Of a stretch of 24,488 nt of DNA, positions 1 through 7,468 are shown piece by piece. This stretch comes from JANMEX01 sp043744175 (lineage in GTDB: Bacteria > Pseudomonadota > Alphaproteobacteria > Rhizobiales > Rhizobiaceae). Under the pieces are notes generated by a model, which had not been told where the DNA came from, searched no databases, and saw only the letters and a list, made by a program, of their open reading frames with translations. Each line of letters begins with the position of its first letter. Positions within the stretch are counted from its first letter, which is position 1. The position numbers were made by a program, and so were the translations under genes. The stretch lies in NCBI GenBank assembly GCA_043744175.1, contig JAYTVD010000077.1, forward strand, positions 1-24,488. Direction: 5' to 3'.

Positions 1-174
1 ACTGCTTTTGAGATTGGTTAGCAAAAGGAAACCAGCACAGGTTGCCGGTCATAGACTGTCAATACAGGTGAACAGGCGTTAGGTTTTGAAGATTTCCGCG
101 CCTTGCACTTCACCCCGTTCCAAGGCACAGTCCACCCATTGAATCGCGGAAATTACTGCCATGGAGGGACTAAA

Positions 175-558
175 ATGAGCGAATTACTGTGTTTAGAGCT
201 GGCAATACTGCTGTGGTATGCCCATGTGCTCATCCAAGCTGTGTCGGCCAAGGGCGAGTTTGGAGACGCCTATCTCTTCAGCCCGCGTGATACTTTCTTG
301 CCGGTTAAGGGTCTGACCTATGGCCGCGCCAGCCGCGCGTTAGAAAATTTTACAGAAAATTTTGCACCATTTGCAGCGGTAGATTTAGCATTGGTCGCCA
401 CCAGCCACACCGGCGGCATCGGCGCAACCATCTGGATCATCTGCCGCATCGCCTATTTGCCGTGCTATTTGTTCGGCATTAATTACGTCCGCACCGGGTT
501 GTGGGTCGGCTCGCTGGTAGGCTTAGGCTTGATGTTGTGGAGACTTGCGGGCTTTTGA
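175..558 (+). CDS. MAPEG family membrane protein
   Basis: A 127-residue protein with about four hydrophobic segments (roughly residues 4-24, 55-75, 80-100, 104-125), the layout of the MAPEG family of membrane-associated eicosanoid/glutathione enzymes. The stretch RASRALENFTENFAPF matches the conserved R-A-x-N-x-x-E-N-x-P-x-F region of the family. The ATG at 175 is chosen because GGAGGG lies 6-7 bases upstream and the sequence before it does not look membrane-like. Bacterial members of this branch have no proven substrate, so glutathione use is not claimed. The gene is monocistronic and convergent with the FAD oxidase gene. Family assignment is fairly sure; the function is open. Confidence 0.85.
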   Translation: MSELLCLELAILLWYAHVLIQAVSAKGEFGDAYLFSPRDTFLPVKGLTYGRASRALENFTENFAPFAAVDLALVATSHTGGIGATIWIICRIAYLPCYLFGINYVRTGLWVGSLVGLGLMLWRLAGF

Positions 559-568
559 TCGACTACCG

Positions 569-622
569 CCCCTCATCCGGCGCTACGCGCCACCTTTTCC
601 CCATTGAAGAAATGGGGAGAAG
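569..622. repeat. Alphaproteobacterial palindromic intergenic repeat
   Basis: The element begins CCCCTCATCCGG and holds two inverted repeats: GGCGC-TAC-GCGCC (579-591) and TCCCCATT-GAAGA-AATGGGGA (598-618). The layout CCCTCATCCGG / short hairpin / CCACCTTnTCCCC / GGGGAGAAG matches a dispersed palindromic repeat that I know from many rhizobial and Brucella-type genomes. It fills the gap between two convergent genes, where it could fold in both transcripts and act as a 3' barrier. Only one copy is seen in this window. Confidence 0.65.
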
Positions 623-636
623 ACAAAGAGCGAGAC

Positions 637-2046
637 TTACAAAACCTTACCCGGGTTCATCACCCCCGCAGGGTCAAACGCAGCTTTAATCCGGCCCATC
701 AAGTCCAGTGCCGTCTTATCCTTAAACCGCTTCAACTCATCGCGCTTTAGCTGGCCAATGCCATGCTCGGCAGAAATCGAACCGTCATATTTATCCACAA
801 TATCATGCACCAGCGCGTTTACCTCGTGCCAGCGGTCAAGATAGGCAGCCTTATCCGCGCCCACTGGCTGTGAGATATTATAGTGCAAGTTCCCGTCACC
901 CATGTGGCCGAACGTGCAGAACCGAACGCACGGTATCAGCGCTTCAACAGCCGCATTCGCCTCACGAAGGAAAGTAGGTATCCGCGCAACGGGCACAGAA
1001 ATATCATGCTTGATAGAGCCACCTTCCGGCTTTTGCGCCCAAGATAAATTCTCGCGCAAGTGCCAGAATGCGTCGCCCTGCGCCAGCGAAGCAGCAATCA
1101 CGGCGTCATCGGCATCACCGGTTTCGAGCGCAGTGGTCAAAAATTCTTCCATTCCGTGATGCGCATCCTCATTCGAGCGCGGCGAGGAAAACTCAACCAG
1201 CACATACCAATTGTGCGGCTGGGCCAGCGGGTCTCGCGCGCCTTCGATGTGACGCACCGCAAACTCCATGCCTATACGGGCGATGAGTTCAAAGCCCGTA
1301 AGCGTGCCGCTCGCCTTGGCGGCATTCAAAAGCGCCAGCGCCTTATCCGGACTTTCCGTGCCTACAAAAGCTACCGCCCTGCCCTTGGGTTTCGGAAATA
1401 GTTTCAGCACCGCCGCGGTGATAACGCCCAGCGTACCTTCCGCGCCGATGAAAAGATCGCGCAAATCATAGCCTGTATTGTCCTTGGCGAGCCGCTTCAG
1501 CCCGCGCATGATCTCGCCTGTCGGCAACACCACTTCGAGGCCCAAACATAATTCGCGCGTATTGCCATAGGCCAGCACCGCCGTGCCGCCCGCATTAGAC
1601 GACAGATTGCCGCCAATCATGCAAGAGCCTTCTGACCCCAGCGACAGCGGAAACAGGCGGTCAATCTTGTCCGCCGCATCCTGAATGGTCTTCAGCACCA
1701 CGCCCGCTTCCACCACCATCGTGTTGCCAGTCGCATCCACATCGCGGATTTGGTTCATGCGGGCGAGCGAGAGAATAATTGCCGTACCTGACCTATCCGG
1801 CGTTTGCGCGCCGACTAGCCCCGTGTTGCCACCTTGCGGCACGATGGGCGTTCCCGTTTCGCTGGCCAGCTTCATAATCGCAGCCACTTCATCCACCGTC
1901 TTTGGCTTCAAAACCAGCGATGACAGTCCATGATACAGGTCGCGATTTTCGGTCAAATGCGGCGCAATATCCAGTGACGCAATCAACGCGTTGTCTGCAC
2001 CAACAATGGCGCAAAACTGTTCGAGTAAATCTTGATTTAGGCTCAT
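637..2046 (-). CDS. FAD-linked oxidase, D-2-hydroxyglutarate / D-lactate dehydrogenase type
   Basis: A 469-residue flavoprotein of the GlcD/DLD/D2HGDH class, which oxidises D-2-hydroxy acids and passes electrons to a carrier. The N-terminal FAD_binding_4 domain carries PQGGNTGLVG (residues 70-79), the SNAGGTAVLAYGNTRE region and GAEGTLGVITAAVLKL (about 200-215). The C-terminal FAD-oxidase domain carries FGHMGDGNLHYNI and SISAEHGIGQLKR, the usual metal/substrate region. The length is normal. The AYGNTRE wording is closer to D-2-hydroxyglutarate dehydrogenase than to GlcD, but the substrate cannot be fixed from sequence. The ATG overlaps the stop of the upstream Sua5 gene (ATGA at 2043-2046), so translational coupling is likely. 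Confidence 0.9.
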   Translation of the reverse strand: MSLNQDLLEQFCAIVGADNALIASLDIAPHLTENRDLYHGLSSLVLKPKTVDEVAAIMKLASETGTPIVPQGGNTGLVGAQTPDRSGTAIILSLARMNQIRDVDATGNTMVVEAGVVLKTIQDAADKIDRLFPLSLGSEGSCMIGGNLSSNAGGTAVLAYGNTRELCLGLEVVLPTGEIMRGLKRLAKDNTGYDLRDLFIGAEGTLGVITAAVLKLFPKPKGRAVAFVGTESPDKALALLNAAKASGTLTGFELIARIGMEFAVRHIEGARDPLAQPHNWYVLVEFSSPRSNEDAHHGMEEFLTTALETGDADDAVIAASLAQGDAFWHLRENLSWAQKPEGGSIKHDISVPVARIPTFLREANAAVEALIPCVRFCTFGHMGDGNLHYNISQPVGADKAAYLDRWHEVNALVHDIVDKYDGSISAEHGIGQLKRDELKRFKDKTALDLMGRIKAAFDPAGVMNPGKVL

Positions 2047-3017
2047 ATCTCATCCCAATTCACGTCTCTCGGCGCGGCCGCGCGCATCAATCGGTCGTTA
2101 ATCGCTTCGCCCAGGCCGCTCATGGTTATTGGCTCCACGGCGATCATGCTTGCGCCGCTCTGGTCCAGACGGTTCAAATAAGCAAACAGGTTCGCCGCCG
2201 CCTCGTTCACATCGCCAGTCGGCGATAAGTTAAGCACCGCCAACGCATTTTCAACGCCGCAAAATCGTCGCGGGCCGAATGCCAGCAACGCTTCGCCCGG
2301 CAAAATGCGCACCGCATCCAGCCGCACTTTGGCGCGCGGCGCATAATGCGAGGCCAGCATTCCCGGCGCTTCAATCGCCGCCCGCTGGTCCGCCCGCGCC
2401 AGAGCAAAATCCAGCACCGCCTCAATCTCTTCCGCGGCAATGCCGCCGGGGCGCAGCATTGTTACCACGCCATTCTCGACTTTAATGATGGTAGATTCAA
2501 CGCCGACAGGCGAGGCCCCGCCATCCAATATCAGCTCAATCTTAGCGCCCAAATCCGCTTCCACAGCCTGCGCCGAGGTCGCACTAATCTTGCCGGATGA
2601 GTTGGCGCTTGGTGCGGCCAGCGGGCGACCGAGCTGGGCGATGAGTTCGCGCGTCGGCCCCTGCGGCATACGCACGCCGATGGTGGCAAGTCCGGCCGTG
2701 ACCAGCGACGCGATGCCGGAGTTCGCGGCCAGCGGTAAAACCAGCGTCAGCGCGCCGGGCCAAAACGCCTCCGCCAGCTTTTGGCTGACATCATCAAACA
2801 CCGCAATGCGCTCCACCATCGCCATATCAGACACGTGACATATAAGCGGGTTGAACGACGGGCGGCCTTTGGTCTCATAAATTTTGGCAACCGCCAGCCC
2901 GTTGGTGGCATCTGCCGCCAGACCGTAAACAGTCTCCGTCGGCACGGCGACAAGCTGCCCCGCTTCGAGCAGCGCCCGTGCGGCTTTCACACCATCTTCG
3001 TCCGCTTTGCGTATCAC
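2043..3017 (-). CDS. L-threonylcarbamoyladenylate synthase (Sua5/YwlC/TsaC long form)
   Basis: Makes threonylcarbamoyl-AMP from threonine, bicarbonate and ATP for t6A at position 37 of ANN-decoding tRNAs. The YrdC domain shows VAVPTETVYGLAAD, the KGRPSFNPLICHV motif, APSANSSGKISATSA and VGVESTIIKV. It is followed by the linker GMLASHYAPRAKVRL and a Sua5-type C-terminal domain, so this is the long form. The reading frame is open to a TTG at 3050, but that extension is made of tandem 11-bp repeats. GTG at 3017 gives a normal N-terminus about 20 residues before the LVAVPTETVYG strand; a GTG at 2990 is the other option. No start has a good ribosome binding site. The stop overlaps the next gene by 4 nt. 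Confidence 0.92.
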   Translation of the reverse strand: MIRKADEDGVKAARALLEAGQLVAVPTETVYGLAADATNGLAVAKIYETKGRPSFNPLICHVSDMAMVERIAVFDDVSQKLAEAFWPGALTLVLPLAANSGIASLVTAGLATIGVRMPQGPTRELIAQLGRPLAAPSANSSGKISATSAQAVEADLGAKIELILDGGASPVGVESTIIKVENGVVTMLRPGGIAAEEIEAVLDFALARADQRAAIEAPGMLASHYAPRAKVRLDAVRILPGEALLAFGPRRFCGVENALAVLNLSPTGDVNEAAANLFAYLNRLDQSGASMIAVEPITMSGLGEAINDRLMRAAAPRDVNWDEI

Positions 3018-3053
3018 TTCCGTACCACTTACGTATCGTTTCCGTATCAATCT
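3010..3053. repeat. Four tandem 11-bp repeats at the sua5 start
   Basis: Four consecutive 11-bp units on the + strand: CGTATCACTTC, CGTACCACTTA, CGTATCGTTTC, CGTATCAATCT. Eleven bases is not a multiple of three, so in any frame the encoded peptide changes from copy to copy, which argues against a coding origin. The spacing is about one helical turn, so the CGTATC cores lie on one face of the DNA, as in a multi-site operator. The block sits across the start region of the Sua5 gene and upstream of the divergent secreted protein gene. Confidence 0.6.
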
Positions 3054-3130
3054 CGACCAGCTATTTCCACCTACAACGCCCGAACCAGCGCGGCAAGCAA
3101 AGGCACGGAATTCATTAAAATTGTATCGAC

Positions 3131-3151
3131 CATTTCAAACGGACTGAAATG
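3131..3151. promoter_or_regulatory. Inverted repeat in divergent intergenic region
   Basis: CATTTCA (3131-3137) and TGAAATG (3145-3151) form a perfect 7-bp inverted repeat with a 7-base spacer, 47 bp before the start of the secreted Ala/Pro-rich protein gene. The position and the 14-bp half-site spacing suit a dimeric regulator. No convincing -35/-10 pair was found next to it, so the role is a guess. Confidence 0.3.
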
Positions 3152-3197
3152 TATCTTTGCTAATGTGCGTCAACAGTTAAACGGGCGGGAGAGCCTT

Positions 3198-3686
3198 ATG
3201 AACCATTTTAAGATGCTGGCGCTTGGCCTTTTGGTTGGCGGCCTGTTCTCAACTACGGCGCTTGCCAGCTCTGTTCTGGTGCTTGGCGATACGCCCAAAT
3301 CGGACGTTAGTTCGATTGTCTATCTTGGTGATCCAGACCCATGCGCGGACAATGCCTGCGGCACGGATGAACCGGTTGTTGAAGAGGCTTCCAATGATGG
3401 CAATGCTGCGCTGGTCGATAGTTACGGTATGCCAACACATATGCCAATAATTATGCGCCCAAGCGTTGATAATGGTACACCGGAAGCGCCTAAGGAGACG
3501 GCTGCCGCAAAACCTGCGGACACTGCCAAGCCTGATGCAGCGGCAACACCGGCGCCCGCAGCGCCAACGCCAGCTACACCGGCACCTGCTACACCTGCAC
3601 CTGCACAGGTAGCGCCAGCGCCAGTCGCACCGGCACCGGTTGCCCCGACAACGCCAACCGCGCCGGACCCAAGCAAGCCCATGTAA
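3198..3686 (+). CDS. Secreted Ala/Pro-rich protein of unknown function
   Basis: A 162-residue exported protein. Residues 1-23 are a signal peptide ending in the AxA site ALA, with mature start SSVLVLGD. The next ~70 residues are acidic, contain a small internal duplication (SSVLVLGDTP / SSIVYLGDPD) and a CADNAC cysteine pair. The last ~70 residues are nearly all A, P, T and K, an extended disordered tail such as spans periplasm or cell wall. The ATG at 3198 is chosen because GGGAG lies upstream and it starts the signal peptide; the frame is open further upstream. The SIVxLG...MPIIMRP pattern resembles small exported proteins in other Rhizobiales, but I know no function. It is convergent with glyS, with its terminator inside glyS. 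Confidence 0.75.
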   Translation: MNHFKMLALGLLVGGLFSTTALASSVLVLGDTPKSDVSSIVYLGDPDPCADNACGTDEPVVEEASNDGNAALVDSYGMPTHMPIIMRPSVDNGTPEAPKETAAAKPADTAKPDAAATPAPAAPTPATPAPATPAPAQVAPAPVAPAPVAPTTPTAPDPSKPM

Positions 3687-3706
3687 TTACAGACCTATGT
3701 AATTGA

Positions 3707-5998
3707 TTAACTTACAATTTTCGAGAAATCGGCGACCCGCAAGGTCGCCTTTTTCATATCATTAAGCAGCGCCAAACGGTTTGCCTTGATGGCCGCATCC
3801 GGATCATTGACCTGCACGCCTTCAAGGAAGGCATCCACAGGCGTGCGCAGCTTGGAAAGCTCCATCATCGCGCCGGCGAAATCTTCCCTGTCCACAGCAA
3901 GACCTGCCTTGTAAGTGGCATCATTCAGCGCTTCAAACAACGCGGTTTCCACCGGCTCTTTGAACAGGCGCACGTCGATGACATTTTCGATTTTCGTGCC
4001 CTTCTTCTCCTCAGCCGCCAAAATATTAGCCGCCCGCTTCGTGCCCGCCACAAGGTTCTGGCCGTCCTCGGAGTTGATATAGGCCGAAAGCGCCTCAACT
4101 TTGCGGGCGATCTGCAACAGATCATCAGCTTCCGGCGTAATCACGGCGTCAATGAGATCGTGGCGAGCGCCTTGCTCGCGGAGGTAGACTTTGAGGCGGG
4201 CGTGGAAGAAGGCGAGGAGGTCTTTCACGCGTCCAACAGACGCCTGCAATATCGCCTCCTTACGCTTCGGATCAATGTATGCCGACCAAGCTGCATCAAC
4301 ATACTTTTCAGAAATATTTTGCCCACCAACAATGTTGGAGGCAATCAATAACTTCTCTATTTCGGACCCAGCGTCATCCTTATCCCATAGGCTAATGTCC
4401 ATAGCAGCAAACAACCAGTCAGCTAGTTCTAGCCTAATGTTGCCTTCGAGGATTGTTTTAATGACCCCGAGGGCACCCCGACGAAGGGCGTAAGGGTCTT
4501 TTGAGCCTGTTGGCTTCTCGTTGATCACCCAAAAGTTCATCAATGTATATAACTTATCGGCCAGCGCCACGGCTATCGCCACTGGATCAGACGGCACGCG
4601 GTCTGCCGGGCCCTGCGGCTTCCAATGGTCTTCGATGGCCGCGCAGACGGATGGGTTTTCGCCCTGCATCGCTGCATATTTGCGGCCCATCAGGCCTTGG
4701 AGTTCAGGAAATTCGCCGACCATTTCGGACTGGAGGTCGGCCTTGGCCAAGACGGCAGCGCGGTGGGCATCGCCCGCATCCGCGCCAACCAGAGGCGCCA
4801 ATTCCTCAGCTAGTTTCGCGATGCGCAGGACGCGCTCGCCTTGGCTACCGAGCTTTGCGTGGAACGTCACATTCAAATGATCCAGCCGCGCCATGCGCTG
4901 GTCCAGCGGCTTTGCAAGGTCCAAACCAAACTTCGCGGCAGAGTCAGTTAGCTGGTCCAAATCCGGCACATTGGCCTGATCGGTCTTCCAGAAATGTACC
5001 GCATCAGACAGCCGCGCACGCACGACTTTGCCGTTGCCGTGGATGATTTCCTTGCCGCCATCGCTGGCTTCAATATTGGCTACCAGAATGAATTTATTAG
5101 ATAAATTGCCATCCTTGCCGCGCGTTACGAAGCATTTCTGGTTGGTCTTGATAGTAAGACGAATAACCTCGCCCGGTATCGCCAGATACTCTTCTTCAAA
5201 CGCACCCATCAACACGACAGGCCATTCCACAAGGCCGGAAACTTCCTCCAGCAGCGCCTCGTCTTCCACCAGTTCTAGACCGGAAGCAAAGGCCGTATTG
5301 CGTGCATCGGCAAGGATAATCTCCTTGCGGCGGTCTGCATCTAGCACCACTTTGGCTCTGTCCAGCGAGGTCACATAATCATCAAACCGCTTCACTGTAA
5401 TAGCCGCGGGCGCGTGGAAACGATGGCCATAAGTGACATTGCTAGCGGCAATGCCGCCCACTTCAAACGGCACAATCTCAGGCTCCATGCCCTCGCTGCC
5501 CAACAAGCAGATGATGGATTGCAGTGGGCGCACCCATTTTAGCGAACCGGCGGTTGCCGAAGCCTTGCCCCAGCGCATGGATTTTGGCCAGGGAAATTCG
5601 CGGATAATTTTCGGCATTGCTTCCGCAATAACCTCAGCCGCACCACGGCCCGGCTTCACAATGTGAGCCACATAAAACGCACCCTTTTTAGGGTCCGTAT
5701 GCACATGCGCTTGGCCAATATCAGTAAGTCCCGCCCCGCGCAAAAAGCCTTGGATTGCGCCTTCCGGTGCGCTGGTGCTCGGGCCCTTGCGTTCTTCATG
5801 CACGTCGTTGGAGCGCACGGAAAGCCCGCGAATATCCAAGGCCAAGCGGCGCGGTGTCCAATATTCGCGCGCGGCCTCATAGGTCAGCCCCGCTTCGACC
5901 AGCGCATCCGTCAACAGCTTTTTCAAATCCCCCGCAGCCTTGCGCTGCATACGGGCAGGAATTTCCTCGGAACGAAGTTCTATGAGCAGGTCTGGCAT
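3707..5998 (-). CDS. glyS: Glycyl-tRNA synthetase beta subunit
   Basis: The beta chain of the bacterial alpha2beta2 glycyl-tRNA synthetase, needed for tRNA recognition while the alpha chain carries the active site. Typical signatures are PDLLIELRSEEIPARMQ at the N-terminus, SMRWG...LKWVRPLQSI, VEWPVVLMGAFEEEYLAIP, RLTIKTNQKCF, and SKDPYALRR before the C-terminal DALR-type anticodon-binding region. ATG at 5998 gives the usual N-terminus and 763 residues; an in-frame ATG 12 bases upstream is possible. It lies downstream of glyQ with a CDGSH gene between them. A stretch around 4270-4480 (about residues 507-577) looks more AT-rich than the rest. The 3' end carries a terminator for the opposite gene. 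Confidence 0.97.
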   Translation of the reverse strand: MPDLLIELRSEEIPARMQRKAAGDLKKLLTDALVEAGLTYEAAREYWTPRRLALDIRGLSVRSNDVHEERKGPSTSAPEGAIQGFLRGAGLTDIGQAHVHTDPKKGAFYVAHIVKPGRGAAEVIAEAMPKIIREFPWPKSMRWGKASATAGSLKWVRPLQSIICLLGSEGMEPEIVPFEVGGIAASNVTYGHRFHAPAAITVKRFDDYVTSLDRAKVVLDADRRKEIILADARNTAFASGLELVEDEALLEEVSGLVEWPVVLMGAFEEEYLAIPGEVIRLTIKTNQKCFVTRGKDGNLSNKFILVANIEASDGGKEIIHGNGKVVRARLSDAVHFWKTDQANVPDLDQLTDSAAKFGLDLAKPLDQRMARLDHLNVTFHAKLGSQGERVLRIAKLAEELAPLVGADAGDAHRAAVLAKADLQSEMVGEFPELQGLMGRKYAAMQGENPSVCAAIEDHWKPQGPADRVPSDPVAIAVALADKLYTLMNFWVINEKPTGSKDPYALRRGALGVIKTILEGNIRLELADWLFAAMDISLWDKDDAGSEIEKLLIASNIVGGQNISEKYVDAAWSAYIDPKRKEAILQASVGRVKDLLAFFHARLKVYLREQGARHDLIDAVITPEADDLLQIARKVEALSAYINSEDGQNLVAGTKRAANILAAEEKKGTKIENVIDVRLFKEPVETALFEALNDATYKAGLAVDREDFAGAMMELSKLRTPVDAFLEGVQVNDPDAAIKANRLALLNDMKKATLRVADFSKIVS
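3731..3755 (+). terminator. Intrinsic terminator inside the 3' end of glyS
   Basis: GGCGACC-CGCAA-GGTCGCC followed directly by TTTTTC on the + strand: a perfect 7-bp GC-rich stem, 5-nt loop and T-tract, 45 bp after the stop of the secreted protein gene. On the minus strand the same bases encode the glyS residues KKATLRVADF near the C-terminus, so coding sequence and terminator share one stretch. Confidence 0.8.
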
Positions 5999-6100
5999 GG
6001 TTTCTCGCATCGGCTATTTAAGGCTGCGCCTTAGCAAGTCAGTGTAAGCTTGTCACCAGCGCAATCACCAAAGTTCCGCTATTGTGCCGTACCTAAGCGA

Positions 6101-6349
6101 TCATGCAGTGGGCAAAGCCTTGTGGCTGCCGTCACAGAATGGCGTAGCGTTGGTTTGCTTACAGGCGCAAAACCACTTGGTTCCGCTTGCTTCTGCCGAC
6201 CACTTCATCGGAGAAAACTCTGATCCCTTGTGCGATCCATCGCAAAATGGTTGGTTTTTGGATTGCCCGCAGGCGCACCAATAATAGTCTTTTCCGGCTT
6301 CAACATCGACTGGCATCGGCTGGCGTCCGGCAACTGCACCTTTGGTCAT
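6101..6349 (-). CDS. Dual CDGSH-motif iron-sulfur protein
   Basis: An 82-residue protein with two perfect C-x-C-x2-(S/T)-x3-P-x-C-D-G-S-H motifs. The first uses Cys25, Cys27, Cys36 and His40; the second uses Cys61, Cys63, Cys72 and His76. Each should bind a redox-active 2Fe-2S cluster by three Cys and one His, as in mitoNEET/Miner2-type proteins. There is no signal peptide or membrane segment, so it should be cytosolic. The ATG is preceded by a strong GGGGGAG seven bases away. It sits between glyQ and glyS in the same orientation (84 bp after glyQ, about 100 bp before glyS), so it is probably co-transcribed with them. The biological role is unknown; electron transfer, cluster transfer or redox sensing are possible. 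Confidence 0.93.
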   Translation of the reverse strand: MTKGAVAGRQPMPVDVEAGKDYYWCACGQSKNQPFCDGSHKGSEFSPMKWSAEASGTKWFCACKQTNATPFCDGSHKALPTA

Positions 6350-6433
6350 GACGTGGCTCCCCCGTTTGGTTACGACACCACGCTACGCCAATTCATTTGG
6401 ATTACCAGCCACAGCCTATTGAACACTATGTGC

Positions 6434-7441
6434 TTATGCGGCGTTAGAAAACCCACCGGCCTCGGTCTGCATAAACGCCTCGCCGCAGGCCACGGCTAGG
6501 TCACGCACGCGGAAGATATAGGCTTGCCTCTCCGTCACAGAAATTACGCCGCGCGCATCCAGAAGGTTGAACGCATGAGAAGCCTTGATGCACTGATCGT
6601 AGGCTGGCAGCACCATTTGGTGTGGCTTGCCGTCCGGGCGGTTTGCGCCGGCATCAAGCAGCGCTTGGCATTCGGTTACTGCATCCTCAAAATGACGTAG
6701 CAGTTTTTCCGTATTGGCATGTTCAAAATTATGACGTGAATATTCCTGCTCGGCTTGCAAAAATACATCGCCGTAGGTCACTTTTTCATCGCCCTCAAGG
6801 CCGTTGAAATTGAGGTCATATACATTGTCCACGCCCTGCACATACATGGCCAGACGCTCCAACCCATAGGTCAGTTCGCCAGCGACAGGTGCGCATTCAA
6901 TGCCGCAGACTTGCTGAAAGTAAGTGAACTGCGAGACTTCCATGCCATCGCACCAGCATTCCCAACCAAGACCCCACGCGCCCAGCGTCGGGCTTGCCCA
7001 GTCATCCTCCACAAAGCGAATATCATGCAGCAGCGGGTCCACGCCGATGGCCGCGAGCGAGCCAAGATACAACTCTTGCAAGTTGGACGGGTTTGGTTTC
7101 AGGATAACCTGATATTGATAGTAATGCTGCAATCGGTTGGGGTTTTCGCCATAGCGGCCATCCTTGGGGCGGCGGGACGGCTGCACATAGGCGGCCTTCC
7201 ACGGCTTTGGCCCCAGCGCGCGCAACGTCGTTGCCGGATGAAACGTGCCCGCGCCCACTTCCATGTCGTATGGCTGCAACACCACGCAGCCATGATCGGC
7301 CCAATAGCGGTGTAGGGTGAGAATAAGCCCCTGAAACGAGCGGCTCGGGTGCATGTGTGGCGCAATGTCAGTCAAAATAGCGTTCCCGCGTTGGGCATAA
7401 ATGTCTGACGTGTCTGTATTGAGTTGGGCTTGAAGGGTCAA
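6434..7441 (-). CDS. glyQ: Glycyl-tRNA synthetase alpha subunit
   Basis: The catalytic class II alpha chain that makes glycyl-adenylate and charges tRNA-Gly together with GlyS. Almost the whole family signature is present: HPSRSFQGLILTLHRYWA, LQPYDMEVGAGTFHPATTL, YVQPSRRPKDGRYGENPNR, and GWECWCDGMEVSQFTYFQQV. No ATG exists at the usual place a few residues before HPSRSF except the one touching it (7354), which has no ribosome binding site. TTG at 7441 has GGGAG 6 bases upstream and gives 335 residues, with a 29-residue extension before MHPSRSF; TTG at 7375 would give a more usual length. The gene starts 27 bp after the vapC stop with no terminator between. Confidence 0.95.
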   Translation of the reverse strand: MTLQAQLNTDTSDIYAQRGNAILTDIAPHMHPSRSFQGLILTLHRYWADHGCVVLQPYDMEVGAGTFHPATTLRALGPKPWKAAYVQPSRRPKDGRYGENPNRLQHYYQYQVILKPNPSNLQELYLGSLAAIGVDPLLHDIRFVEDDWASPTLGAWGLGWECWCDGMEVSQFTYFQQVCGIECAPVAGELTYGLERLAMYVQGVDNVYDLNFNGLEGDEKVTYGDVFLQAEQEYSRHNFEHANTEKLLRHFEDAVTECQALLDAGANRPDGKPHQMVLPAYDQCIKASHAFNLLDARGVISVTERQAYIFRVRDLAVACGEAFMQTEAGGFSNAA

Positions 7442-7468
7442 GCCAATCTCCCACTAGAAGAGTTGCTC

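Noticed and set aside
3553..3660. Short DNA repeats that could look like a repeat array
   Set aside because: They come from Ala/Pro codon repetition in the secreted protein; there are no unique spacers, so it is not a CRISPR array.
4543..5046. A 167-codon open frame antisense to glyS
   Set aside because: It is a by-product of GC-rich glyS codons, Pro/Arg-rich without a recognisable domain, and lies wholly inside a certain gene.
6019..6033. TAAGGC-TGC-GCCTTA hairpin upstream of glyS
   Set aside because: Only 6 bp with a 3-nt loop and no T-tract; too weak to call a terminator or regulator.
6755..7315. A 186-codon open frame antisense to glyQ
   Set aside because: It lies opposite one of the most conserved stretches of GlyQ and has no family likeness.
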